Source: Brugia malayi (lineage: Eukaryota; Nematoda; Chromadorea; Rhabditida; Onchocercidae). From it: a DNA stretch of 64,000 bases. A program made the translations under genes and the position numbers. Shown one piece after another: positions 37,535 to 54,761 of this stretch (its first letter is position 1; each line of letters opens with the position of its first letter). A model generated the notes under the pieces. The model made no database searches. It was not told the DNA's origin and worked only from the letters and a program-made list of their open reading frames with translations. Location of the stretch: assembly GCF_000002995.4 (NCBI RefSeq), contig NW_025062476.1, positions 2,103,001-2,167,000 of the forward strand, written 5' to 3'.

Positions 37535-37672
37535 CAATGAGTATAACCTGATCCGATCCGGAATACAATACTCTGAAATGTTACTTAATGTTCATCTATA
37601 CAATGAGTATAACCTGATCCGATCCGGAATACAATACTCTGAAATGTTACTTAATGTTTATCTATACAATGA
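37535..37672. repeat. Tandem duplication of about 68 bp
   Basis: Two nearly identical copies beginning caatgagtataacctgatcc and containing gatccgatccggaatacaat, differing by one base (gttcatc / gtttatc). The GC content is higher than the surroundings. Confidence 0.85.
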
Positions 37673-37825
37673 GTTCAATTTCAACGTTACAATTTAATAA
37701 TGGAAAGAAATCGAAGTTATCCTAATGATACATTGATTAATCTGAAGTAATATTAAGGCCAATAATAAGATTTTTTTATTACTTATTTATTCATTAGTTT
37801 AGCTAGCACTGATCACATTAGTGTT

Positions 37826-38216
37826 ACTGATAATGTTATCTTTATTTTACAAATTAGTGTTACTGATAATGTTATCTTTATTTTACAAATTAGTGTTACT
37901 GATAATGTTATCTTTATTTTACAAATTAGTGTTACTGATAATGTTATCTTTATTTTACAAATTAGTGTTACTGATAATGTTATCTTTATTTTACAAATTA
38001 GTGTTACTGATAATGTTATCTTTATTTTACAAATTAGTGTTACTGATAATGTTATCTTTATTTTACAAATTAGTGTTACTGATAATGTTATCTTTATTTT
38101 ACAAATTAGTGTTACTGATAATGTTATCTTTATTTTACAAATTAGTGTTACTGATAATGTTATCTTTATTTTACAAATTAGTGTTACTGATAATGTTATC
38201 TTTATTTTACAAACTA
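37826..38216. repeat. 36-bp tandem repeat, about 11 identical copies
   Basis: Unit attagtgttactgataatgt then tatctttattttacaa, with essentially no variation between copies, implying recent expansion or homogenisation. It gives a 12-residue repeat open frame (LLIMLSLFYKLV) only because 36 is a multiple of three. Confidence 0.95.
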
Positions 38217-38550
38217 TAAAGCAATAAGATGATTACATTAGATAGAATTACAAATATTTCAATATCATAAAATTGAATAATTAAACTTAGCTTATCATTA
38301 GTAGCTGTTTAGCTTTTTTTTTCTTTCTTTTCTTTTTCGTTTCACTCTCATTTATTGATGATATTATATAGTAGTATTTTCATTTTAACATTACTTTCAA
38401 ATTTAACAGACTGATGGGAGGAGTGTGTTTCCAGTTGAACTATAATTGTTAAAGTGAATTTGCTCAAAGTATTCTGAAGGATTTCATCGGATCTGATGCT
38501 GCAAAGCAAAATAAGTGTTTTTCACTGCTCAGAAAACAACGTCATCTACC

Positions 38551-38553
38551 TTG

Positions 38554-38588
<35 letters not shown>

Positions 38589-38960
38589 GCATACACGGAC
38601 GCACACACATACACACACGCATATACGAACGTACATACACAGCAATCTTTTTTTATCATTATTTTAAACATGTATAAAGTTATTATTATCAATGATACGA
38701 ACAATGCTGATAGATTGCATACACACACACACACACACACATACATACACATACACATACACACACACATACACACACACAGAGAAAGAGTATCTCGGGA
38801 GAGAGGATGAAATCACCTGAGGTGTCGGTTAAGCAGCTGTGTTTTCTGCCCTCAAACTTTTCACCAACAAACCGATGTACTCTCCTGAGAGTTCAGAATC
38901 ACACACATACACACATACACACACACACACACACACACATACATATATATATATGTATAA
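38551..38960. repeat. Clustered (CA)n microsatellites
   Basis: Three impure CA tracts at about 38551-38642, 38719-38782 and 38901-38960, interrupted by ata, cgcata and similar. The open frames crossing them (HTHTHT, YTYTYT) are artefacts of the repeat. Confidence 0.9.
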
Positions 38961-39586
38961 GACCGGCACACAGACACCCCGCTATCATTTCCCCTCCCCA
39001 ACAAAAATTCCCGTTCTTAAAAGCTTCTGTTTTGCCAAACAACTAATCATCCCCTTAATTTTTCCACAATTTTGTTCAATAACAGCAACTTAGCGAAGCA
39101 AAAGTTATTCGTAAAGTTGTTGCTAATATTTTTTGGTTTGATTAGCTTAGCTTAGTTTACAAAATTCACACTAATAATATTCAAATTAGTTAGAAATTAA
39201 TTTGAATTACTTGTAATATAACTTTTCCTGTAAGCCCAATTAGAAATTTTATGAAGTTTAGGGCAAAGTTTAACTTTAAAGTATGAAATCGAAGTTTTTT
39301 TTTTTTTTTTTTTTTCTGCAAGAAGTGAAATTATATATCATTGCGAGGAGTGTATGTTAATTAAGCTTAAATTCTGAATATTTTTTATTTATTTCTCATA
39401 CAAAAATGAAATTTCTTCATCATTTTCTGTAACAATTTAAAATTTCATTTTTCTTTTTTCTAAACTTTACTTTACTTTGAGTATTGTTGTACAATAGTTA
39501 TGGGTAATAGCAATAATGCCTTGTCTATTTTTTGCATAATTTTATAGCTTTTGTTCAATCCATCAAAATAAGACTGCATAGAGAGA

Positions 39587-42500
39587 ATGGCAGACGAAGA
39601 AGAAGAGATGTAAGTTTAGCTTTTAACTTTCTTCAATAGTCAAAATATTTTAATTTTCACAACTTTCATTTCATTTTTTTTTTTTTTTTTTTAAATTCTC
39701 ATTGAATATTTCAATTTAGTACTGAGGAGGAGGAAGATGAAGAAGTAGAAGAAGAAGAAGAAGAAGCAGCTGAAGCTGAAGCACCAGCAGCTCCAGCATC
39801 TGCAGATGATGAAGCACCTGCTGAAAGAGCAGAAGCTACACCTCAGTAAGTTGAATTAAATAATTTTATGTCAAAAGTTCATATTTCGGTATTGTAATTA
39901 TGAATTTCTTCCTAACAACTGAATTCGAGATTGATTTAATTTTGTTAAACATATGAAGCATTTTTAAATATAATGGTGATAAAATTTCCTTCCAAATGAA
40001 ATTTCAATTGCAGTTTAATTTCGTTTCAAAATTTAATCAAACTAATCTGATTGCTGCATTTCTTTCAAACTATGAAAACTAATGTGAACAGTTAACAAAA
40101 TAGAAATGTTTACAAAAGTTGAAGGAAATATTAGAAAATATTCTCTAATATACTTATTCCTCTAATCGTTGACAAATGAAAAAATTGCAAATACAAAGAA
40201 ATATATTTCAGACTAAGACGTGCACCACCTCAGGAAAAAGATGAAACTCCGGCTGAACAAACTGAAGCTGAAAAGGCTATGCTAGTAAATCTTTCACTAC
40301 TATTTTATTTGCCTTTCATAAAATGATGATTATTTTTGCTCAAAAATGAGAAAGTGTATTTCTTAAATTTATCATTCAAAATTTAGATATCGAGAGTTTG
40401 ATGATCATTCTAAATTTGTAATATGAATAAGTGTAAAACGTAGATTTACCTTCGTTTCAGGCTGCTAAAAAAAGGCATCAGGAAGAAGAAGCAGCTAAAA
40501 TTCAAGATTACGAAGAAAAACGACGAATCGAGAAAGAACAGATCGAAGAAGAATTGCGAACTTTAAAGGAAAAACAAGAACAAAGAAGGCAACAACGTGA
40601 ACAAGAAGAACGTGAATTCGCGGAAAGACAACGTCAGAATGAGGAAAAACGACGCCAGGAAGAGGTATCATTTTCGAGAATTATGGAATATTTGAAGCTC
40701 TATTATTCTTTGCTATTATAATTTCCTAGAAGATGGAATTTTGAAATATGTTATGATTGAAATCCTCAAAATATGAAATGTTTTGAATCAATTTCTAATC
40801 AATTATAAAATTAGTAAATGTCTTTTCTATAGGTTATCATTTCTCAAATAAAATTATTATTGTTGTATTGTAAGTGAACTAAATACCCATTTTAAATTCC
40901 TTCTCATATTTTTAGGAAGAAAGTAAAGCTCGTATTGAGGCAGAGAAACAGCGACGAGAGGAAGAAAGAAAGAAACGACAAAATTTGATGGCTGGCTCAT
41001 TTGCTGCCGGAACAGCAGCTGGAGGAAAAAATTTCGTGATCCAGAAATCCGAAAAGGGTGATCAGTTAAAGACACTTACTGTAAGTTTTTTAGTTTTTGA
41101 ATGCAGCATGAAAATTTGATTGGATAGAGTGAATTGAATTCAAAATCGATGTTGTGTAAATGAATTGAATCAATACTACTTTTTTTTTTTTTTTGAAAAT
41201 CTATTAGATTATTTTATCTCAAAGAAAATCTATCAATTTTATAAATTGAAATTTTAAGCTAATTTGTGATAATCTGAATGATAATTTAAAATAATTTAAA
41301 ATTTATCAGGCAAAACAAGAGACAAGTGATGAAGGAAAAAGAGCAGCAAAGCAAGCTTTCCTAGAAGCAATTCAACGTCGTGGAGCTAATGTTGCCGATT
41401 TACTGCCAAATGATATCAAAGATAAAATTAAACAGTTACATTCACGTATTGTAAAACTAGAAGGAGAAAAGTATGATTTGGAGAAAAGACACGAACGTCA
41501 AGAATATGACGTAATTTTTTTTTTTTTTGATCTATAAATTGTATTTAAGTTTTTGAATTAAAAAAAAAAAAATATTGATAATTTAGCAAAAATAACGAAA
41601 CATTATTCTAATTGAACTAAATAAATTTTTTAGTTGAAAGAACTGCACGAGCGTGAACGTCAAGTTGCTCGTAATAAAGCTTTACAGAAAGGTTTAGATC
41701 CTGAAGAAGCAGCTGCTTCCATACATCCGGTTTGTTGCTTTCCCAAAAACTGTAATAAAATTAAGTAATAAATCAATTATTAAATAAACAAATTGATAAA
41801 CGGAAAAGTAAGCCATTTAACAAATTAGTAAATTAGCTGATCGAATAGAAAAATAAATTAATAATTCCATTGTAGCTATAACTATTGTTAGTCTAAATAA
41901 TTTAAAATACTATTTTAGCCAAAGATCAACGTCGTATCAAAATTCGATCGACAAATTGACAGACGATCATATGGTGATCGGCGGGATCTTTATGAACACG
42001 TAATATTAATTAATTTTATTAATTAATTTCCTTGTAACAATTCATTTGTAAGAATTCGTGCTTATTCTTTCCGATATGTTACAGAATGATGTTTATATAG
42101 AAAGTTGTCAAATTGACAGAGATGGATAGTTTTGAGAAAAAAATAAAAGCACCAGTTAGAGGATTATATTAAAATAGATCCGGAATATTGCTTACGGTGC
42201 TGTCAATTATCCGGTTGTTGTTTATAATAGTTCGATCAGATGCAAAATACTACTCCTATCCTTTATTACTTTATCTCTTTGATAGAATGAATATTTCAAG
42301 CAAGTTTAAGAATATATACATAGCATTTCAGGATTTACTTATGTCTCTAGTTAACGTGATATTTTGTAGCCAATAGTTAAAAAGCCACCAAAAATCGCTC
42401 ACGGAACAGCTCGTCCACCACCGGAATGGGGACGACGTGAAAACGAAGAGCTCGAACAGATCCGTAAAAATTTAGAGCCTCCAAAATATGTAGAACAAGT

Positions 42501-42941
42501 GAAGGCAGATGGTGATGCTGCAAAACCACCAGTTCAACCAATTCCACTTCATGTACCTGGTATTGATGAGGTTGAGGAGGAAGAGAGAACAATTCAGGCT
42601 GCGGATGGAAATTTAGCTGGAGAGGGTGACGATGCGGAAAAAGCAAGTGATGGTGACAAAGCTGGTCGGAAAGTATCCGCTGCAGCAGGCGGCGGTAAAG
42701 CTGCCGCACCACCGCCAACGGTTAGAAAATTTTTGTTACTGATAAGATTTCTAATTAATGTAGTAGCAATTTGCTATTCATAAAGTTACGATTATAAAAA
42801 AAAAAAAGAAAATGAATTGCCATTAAGTTATTATTAGAACTGTAAGAGTGTTAGGAATTGGATGAAATGAAATTTGTTTCTTTTTTATTCATTCAATTCT
42901 AAATTGATTTTTAGACGAAGAAGCCAGTGAAAGCAAAATGA
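39587..42941 (+). CDS. tnt: Troponin T (muscle thin-filament regulator)
   Basis: Ten exons (39587-39609, 39720-39845, 40212-40284, 40461-40664, 40916-41080, 41310-41510, 41634-41729, 41919-41999, 42370-42720, 42915-42941) join in phase to 448 residues. The N-terminus is almost all acidic ([19 protein letters not shown]) then Ala/Pro/Glu-rich. Residues about 75-300 are the charged coiled-coil TnT core with [57 protein letters not shown], binding tropomyosin and troponin I. Residues from about 318 hold [24 protein letters not shown] and an acidic/Gly-Ala tail ending KKPVKAK, the long C-terminal extension usual in nematode troponin T (TNT-2/MUP-2 type). AATAAA at 43054-43059 is a likely polyadenylation signal. 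Which nematode paralogue this is cannot be decided here. Confidence 0.95.
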
Positions 42942-44536
42942 AATGGATCGTATCTGTCTATTTTCCTCTTCTCTTAATGCAAAATTTATTACTCCCATAA
43001 TTAATGTTTAAAATTATCTGCGAATATTCGTTTATAGCCTGGATGAATTATAAAATAAAAAAAAGTGTAATTGCATTATTTGCCCAATCAGATAAAAATA
43101 ACATCAATGTACTTTCAATATGTTCTGTGTTTTATCTAAAATTATCAATGTATTAACAAAATTTATTTGATAGGAATGAGAAGAAAAAAAAAAAACGCTT
43201 AAAACAATTTATAATTTTCTTATCCAATATTTTGATATGATAAGAAACGAGAGTGATAATAATGTCTGAATGATTAGTAAAAATAAATACAAGTTGCATT
43301 TCTTATTAATGATTATCTTCAGGCGTAGAATAAGTCAAGAATAATTCTCGATGCTTAGATCATCATAAAATTATCCCTCTCGATAGTAAGAGGAATGATC
43401 TATGTTTAATATTTAGATATCATTTCTATACCATTAAGCAATTGACAAAGGAATAAAATGTTTTGAAATTATTTTACATTTATTTGTGGAAAGAAACAAT
43501 TTTTCTCTTTTAATAACACTACACAGCAATTGAGAAACTAAATATAGTGAAATGGAAGTAGAAAAAAAAATTGAAAATTGAAAATTGCTGAGTGAATTTC
43601 TTGATTAATGCATTTTAAGTCTTTTACAGTTCGATTGAAATTCATTTCTTTTCTCAATCAATTAAAATTGCAAACTTTCAAAAACTAATTTCATACAACG
43701 ATAAAGTTACAACGTTTGCTTTGGATATTGTCGAAGACTTAAACATGAATGAATTAATATCATATATACATATGTAAAGAGAATTAAGACAATTCATTAT
43801 GATTTATTGAATGGAAGCAGATATGAATGAGTAAAGTAAATGGCCCAAGGCTATAATAATAACCAACTGAGACCACTTGGCCTAAGCTCTTTTCATTAAG
43901 TTATTGTTATACTCTTTCATACATATCAACTGGACTACAGTTAATCATTATTCTACTTGCTAATAAACTTTGTATACACACCGAATCTCGAATCGGTCTC
44001 GCGATCACTTTTTACAATTTGTAAAGAACTTCCTTAATATTAGATATTCTTAATATTAGATAAAAGTATAGAGTTAGTGAAAGAATTAAAAATCATAAAA
44101 TTAAAATTAATAAAAGAAATTAATAAGTGAGATAAACTAATTCTATTGAGACATTGAGATGACACTGAAATAATCTAAAGATAATTGTCGTAAAAAAACG
44201 ATACATTCAAATTATAATACCTTTGATAAATGTCATTGTCCAAATAATTTCGCATTTGTAACTAATCTATGTCTAGATCATTTAAGCCATTATGCTAATT
44301 CCTTTTCTCACACAACAAAAACTCTTTGTTAGCAAAACCCTTTATTAGCAGTCCTTGTTTCACATCAGTTAAATATCCTCTGCCGGATATCTGGTTGTCA
44401 GTTCAGTTCTGCATATAAACAACCGTCCTCCATTACAGTGATTCATTCTTCATTTTGGGGTGGTTTTGATATCATTTTAATGTTTTATAATTATATTATA
44501 TCTTTCGTAATGCATTGTTATAATATTGATTTGTTG

Positions 44537-44558
44537 AGTTTAATTACCCAAATTTGAG
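44537..44558 (+). other. SL1-like spliced-leader sequence in genomic DNA
   Basis: The 22 bases match the conserved nematode SL1 leader at 20 positions; only positions 1 (a for G) and 16 (a for G) differ. The core gtttaattacccaa is exact. It is followed by gcaaaataaaa rather than the gtaaac start of an SL RNA intron-like half, and no Sm site is evident, so it is not an intact SL RNA gene. It could be an SL RNA pseudogene, or the 5' tag of a reverse-transcribed, trans-spliced mRNA. Confidence 0.6.
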
Positions 44559-44572
44559 GCAAAATAAAATAT

Positions 44573-44674
44573 ATGGCAGTCAATACATTCCACGAGAATA
44601 ATGGTCGATCATTAATTCGTCTAATATTCATTCCTTTCTTTTTTTCTATGTCATTAAAATTAAAGTTGAAATGA
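44573..44674 (+). pseudogene. Short open frame just downstream of the SL1-like sequence (possible processed-mRNA remnant)
   Basis: An ATG 14 bases after the SL1-like block opens 33 codons (begins MAVNTFHENNGRSLIRL) and stops. This is the spacing expected of a trans-spliced message, but I do not recognise the peptide and see no poly(A) tail or target-site duplication. It may be chance. Listed only because of its position. Confidence 0.2.
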
Positions 44675-45884
44675 AATAGTTACATCCAAAAACATTCTCC
44701 TCCACTTTGTATTCATTTATCATCTGCATTCTTAATGCTTTCTAGAAGCAAATCCACCATGGGATTCTAAATTTGCACTTCAGTCTGCATAAGCATTTAA
44801 TGCCATCCGCCGTTAAATTTCGGAAGAAAATTCTAGAAGAGAGTCATCGCTTTTCGATCCTTTTATAATGACGTGTGTTTTGAGGGTAAGTGACCGTGTG
44901 AGCTCTACCATCTTTCTATTTTCCCATCGTTGAGGATGAGGAAATTATCGTTGTGGAATTTTGTTTCTATTTTCTTTTAAAGTTTAATCTCAGTGCAATC
45001 CTTGAAAGTTTTAAATGTATTTATTTCTCTTCTTTTTTAGTGAGTGCAATAAACTTCAGTTACACTTATTTACAAGCAAATTTTGACACGTGGAATGAAA
45101 AGTACGTGCATTACATGCAGAGGAGAGAGGGGAGTGCATGAAGAAAGCATGTCATGTCTGTTTATGCGAAATTAAGTTCAAATGAGCTACAGCATTTATA
45201 ATTAATTTTCTCTGTGCATACCGAGGTCAGAGAAATAAAATATTCAATTAGTGGTATCTCTCCAAAGTTCACCCTATTTTCTATGACTTCATTTGACTGT
45301 TCCCTTGAGCTTGATCCCTTGTTGCCGTACGTATCTTCTTGGCGACTGAAGTTGCACAGTATGGGTGAAAAATACGAATATACGAATCTAAAACTTGCTG
45401 TCGATATTTGTTTTGCATAATTCTGCATAAGGTTAATCAGTGATTCATGTTAAGTTTTACGCTGATGCATTATGTTCACTGATAGCACGCTCTATATTCC
45501 CTGATTATTTGAACTTAAAGTGAGTATCAGGTAGGAAAATATTTTTCGAAGTGAGATGAGGAGTTGGCAAATTATCCTTACTACTCAATGGTAAAAAATC
45601 AGCACAATATATATCTAAAATTTATGAACTGCTGAGTATTTGTACGTCATTCTCATTTGATTACAACAAATACACGGATTAGTGAAAGTTGTTGATAAAC
45701 TGACATAAATTATGATTAATGTACTGGCTTCTTGTAAGCATCTAGTAAGCGGTTGATTATTTCTGTTGATCCGTGACTGTATAGCTGTTCGTCGTGCAAA
45801 TAATTAATGTAACATTGCTCGTCGTATCTTTTTTAATAAATTCATTTACCATCCATTTTTTGATAGCTTTATTTCTTTTTTTGC

Positions 45885-45886
45885 AG
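45885..45886 (+). promoter_or_regulatory. Candidate trans-splice acceptor for cdc-48
   Basis: AG of atttctttttttgcag, an excellent acceptor 33 bases before the ATG with no visible upstream exon. Highly expressed housekeeping genes of this group commonly receive SL1. Confidence 0.5.
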
Positions 45887-45919
45887 CGTCAGTTCCCGAT
45901 AAGAATATTACGTTGAATA

Positions 45920-51496
<5,577 letters not shown>

Positions 51497-53628
51497 ATGA
51501 TGTGAATGGATCTTTATTTGTCGATTTCCATTTCCAATAATTATTCTAGACTTCCAGTATATCCAGTATATATGAACATTTTTTCAATCAGTCTATGCTA
51601 TGCAAATTTGTTTCATTTGCAGCATGCTTAGAAACTGACCTGCTTGAGAATTTTGTTTGTTTCTTATTTCTGAATTGTTAAGTGTAGGCATCTGCTTTTC
51701 TTTTCTTTGTTATTCGAAAATGATGAATGGATGCCGATTTTGCTGATATGGTTTTAATTGCTTTCTAGGCTGACATTATGAAATTTTAAGGATCAACTAC
51801 AAATTTATTTGGTTAATTAATTAAAACCACTAATTTTTTCAGGGGTGATGTTTGACTAACATATAATTTGTGCTCCTGCATCTGTAAACGACAGTTGTCA
51901 TAAAATTCATTCTTTTTTTGTTAATGGTTTCAGTTTGCATATGTTTGAAGTTCTGAGATGAGAAAATATTGATTGAAACAAAATGTGGTCAAAATATTTA
52001 GCTATTCATGATGACATACATTTAGGTATACTTCGTTTATTTTTAATCTCTGAAGGTAGCTTCAGTCCTTTTATTTGTTATGAATGCTAACAAAAACTTT
52101 GTTAATGCTAATTTCTCATACACTGCAATCCATCATCAGGAAATATGAACTATTCTTATTTGGGTAGTTTTCCTGCTTATAAATATATATGTCACTTTAA
52201 TGAAATAAGTAGAACAGTCATACAGAACATTTTCTGAACTTAAAATTTTCACTATGTTATCTAGAGAAAATCAAGACGGAATAGCACGTACGTATTATTA
52301 TTATACTTAAATTTCCTCAAAATCATGCTGCAAAAGCTTTGCAGTATTCTTCGGTATTCTTAATTTGAGATGAAAGAATTGAGACTATCCGATAAAGTGA
52401 AATGTTATATTCCATAAAAGTTTAACTTATCATAGATGCTTATATAGTGGTTTAAGACTTAGAGCTTACTTGCTTTTACAAAACAATCGGGCAATAATAG
52501 TCGGTGCTATTAGAATTGATTTTTTTTTTTTTAAATAGTAAAACAAGAAGTAGTTTTCTCGGAAGTCTTATGTTTATATTAGAATATATTTTTTGAAATC
52601 AAATTTAGCCTTAAGGACACAATTTACATTTCCAGATCGTATGATTTACATCTAATTTGATCAGAATTGAAAGTTGCAGTGTTAATTGTGCGGAAGAAAA
52701 TTACTTCCTAACAAGTTCCATTCAGCTGGCATCGTAAAAAAAAAGTTATTATTACTGGCGAAATAGATGCATATATGCATTTCATTTAATATTTATTTAT
52801 TTATTAAAACTTTTATTTTTTAAAAGTGCTTCATTGGTGACAATTGTTTTTAAACTTTTAACTGTATCAAATGCACTTGCTGTATTGCTCAAAATGTGCA
52901 AATAACTGAGCTATTCCTGCTAGATTATTCTTGAAGGTAAATAAAATATTTTATAAGCCATTTTTAAAAAAGTCAAATAGATTGAAAATATTTATATTGG
53001 TAATTTCATAAAAAATTGGCGAAAAAACATTAAATATATTATTTAATAACTGCAAATTTTTTTATGTTTAGATATTTAAGTTAAGTTAATAGGAAATAAG
53101 GTAGAAATAATAGGATCATCCATATCTTAATTTTATAGCCTATAAAAATTTGCTCAAATTATTTCTGGAAATTTTACAATCATTTTAACACTAATATTTA
53201 ATCTTTTTTGTTGTTTAAACTCTAGACGATTTTTATTTAATGTCCTATTGAAATAGAGGTACATTGGCAAACGATTAGTATGAGAAATTTCAAGTTTTTG
53301 AAATAAAATTCTCAAAATTATATTCCATATTTATTTTTTAAGATGACATTCATTTAATTAAGGAAAACTTCTGAAAAATTAAATAATTTTAAATAAATTT
53401 AATCATTTATAGAGTATCTCCACCTAATATGTCTCATCATTTTCCATCGTAGAATCGTACAAATTATTTATTAAAACCAAGAAATGGGAATTGCTACAGA
53501 CGAAGTTTGTAGGACAAAGAAACGAAGAAGTTGAAAAGAGGAAAATGGAATTCGAGAGCGGTGGACTTTTCATCTAGGAACTACAAAATGTTCATTGCTC
53601 AATAATACAGAAAATGAAATAGGAAGGA

Positions 53629-53671
53629 AAGAGGAGGAAGAGGAAGAGGAAGAGGAGGAGGAGGAGGAATT
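53629..53671. repeat. (GGA/GAA)n purine microsatellite
   Basis: Pure purine tract made of gaggaagaggaa-type units, about 43 bases, followed by gaattgatg. Could form triplex-like structure but no function is implied. Confidence 0.85.
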
Positions 53672-54005
53672 GATGTCAAAGAAATATATGCAATTACTCA
53701 GGTCAATCAATATAAGATAGATATTCTCGGGTATGAACAGGGTTGATAATGATAAAATGTAACAAAGTGGTAGTAGTGATAGTAGGAAATAAAATTAGTG
53801 TTAAAATTTACAAATGCTTTTTGTGCTATTATTCAATTATTCATTTGCCTTTTTTAATTATTTTATAAAATTTCTTTCAATAATTACGGCAATAATTTGT
53901 CTTTTACTCATTAAAATTTTAATTAAATTATGCTATCAAAAAAATTGGTGATAATTTAGAGTTTAGTTGTTAAAATTATTGGAATTGAAAAATGTTATTT
54001 GTTCA

Positions 54006-54113
54006 GGAATTAGATGAGCAAAAAATTATTTTATGGAATTAGGAATTAGATAAGCAAAAAATTATTTTATGGAATTAGGAATTAGATAAGCAAAAAATTA
54101 TTTTATGGAATTT
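54006..54113. repeat. 36-bp tandem repeat, three copies
   Basis: Unit ggaattagataagcaaaaaa followed by ttattttatggaatta, starting at 54006, 54042 and 54078, nearly identical. Confidence 0.85.
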
Positions 54114-54757
54114 TTTGCATTCAATAAAAATAAAAATAAAATTATTTTGATTATTGCTTTTTTCAATTTTAAAAGTTTAAGCAGTAGTAATTAAGTTTCA
54201 TGCATTAGAGAATATTATTGTTTTTTCATTATTAAAATTTACAAATGCTTTTTGTGCTATTATTCAATTAATCGTTTTCCTTCTTTAATTATTATATAAA
54301 ATTTATTTCAAAAATAATCAAAAAAAAAAAAAAAATCATTTAGAGTTGGATGAATATTTAACTTAAAAGTTTGTTAGGTTAAATTAATATACACATTTAA
54401 TTTTTATACAATTTAGTTTTATTACTGTATAGCAAATAAATACATCTTATTAAAATTATTTATTTATCCAATGTTTCAAGATAATAATTGAATTCAATAT
54501 TTAGAAAATTCAAAAACTATTTGTGCTAATTTTTGAAGTGATTTGGAACTGATTTGGTTGAAATAAGCTTGATATTTATGAAACCTATCAATGGATTCTA
54601 AAAATGCATCAAGTTGACAAAGTTAGTTGTATATTCTTACGGTGATTCATTTAAATTAAAAAAAAAAGTTTTCTAAATTTCCACGAATTTCAACAGCGTA
54701 AGCATCAGTAATCTTTTATAATAGAAAATTCAAGTTTTCTTTTTTTTTTTGAATTTT

Positions 54758-54759
54758 AG
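54758..54759 (+). promoter_or_regulatory. Candidate trans-splice acceptor for the MLT-10-like gene
   Basis: T-run then gaattttag, two bases before the ATG at 54762. Very short leader, consistent with spliced-leader addition. Confidence 0.4.
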
Positions 54760-54761
54760 GG

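Larger units (their letters stand above)
35282..39586. other. Divergent intergenic region (Cys-rich gene / troponin T), satellite-rich
   Basis: 4.3 kb between divergent start codons, without any exon I can support. It holds a 24-bp array (35535-35685), a 32-bp-like repeat (36006-36136), a 66-base duplication (37535-37672), a 36-bp array (37826-38216) and several (CA)n tracts (37327-37372, 38551-38642, 38719-38782, 38901-38960). Promoters of both genes must lie here; the stretch just upstream of troponin T (39100-39586) is simple AT-rich sequence with a T-run at 39296-39316. Confidence 0.6.
42942..45919. other. Intergenic region troponin T / cdc-48
   Basis: About 3 kb. It contains the troponin T 3' UTR, an SL1-like sequence at 44537-44558 followed by a 33-codon frame, and a somewhat GC-richer stretch around 44700-45500 without a supportable exon. 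Ends with the strong acceptor cttttttttgcag at 45886 before cdc-48. Confidence 0.6.
51497..54761. other. Intergenic region cdc-48 / MLT-10-like gene
   Basis: 3.3 kb, no supportable exon. Holds a purine microsatellite (gga/gaa)n at 53629-53671, a 36-bp triplication at 54006-54113, and a dispersed pair of about 80-base near-copies at 53803-53881 and 54233-54311. Stretch 53440-53760 is less AT-rich than its flanks but has no splice-linked frame. Confidence 0.55.

Noticed and set aside
37821..38219. Plus-strand 132-codon frame with repeated hydrophobic LLIMLSLFYKLV
   Set aside because: Direct translation of the 36-bp satellite; identical at DNA level in every copy, not conserved at protein level only.
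38496..39093. Several overlapping frames rich in His-Thr or Tyr-Val on both strands
   Set aside because: They are translations of (CA)n microsatellites.
42377..42718. Minus-strand 113-codon frame opposite troponin T exon 9
   Set aside because: Antisense shadow of a coding exon with high GC content; no independent splice structure or family resemblance.
44341..44460. Possible microRNA-type hairpin around atatcctctgccggatat
   Set aside because: Only a six-base stem; too short for a precursor.
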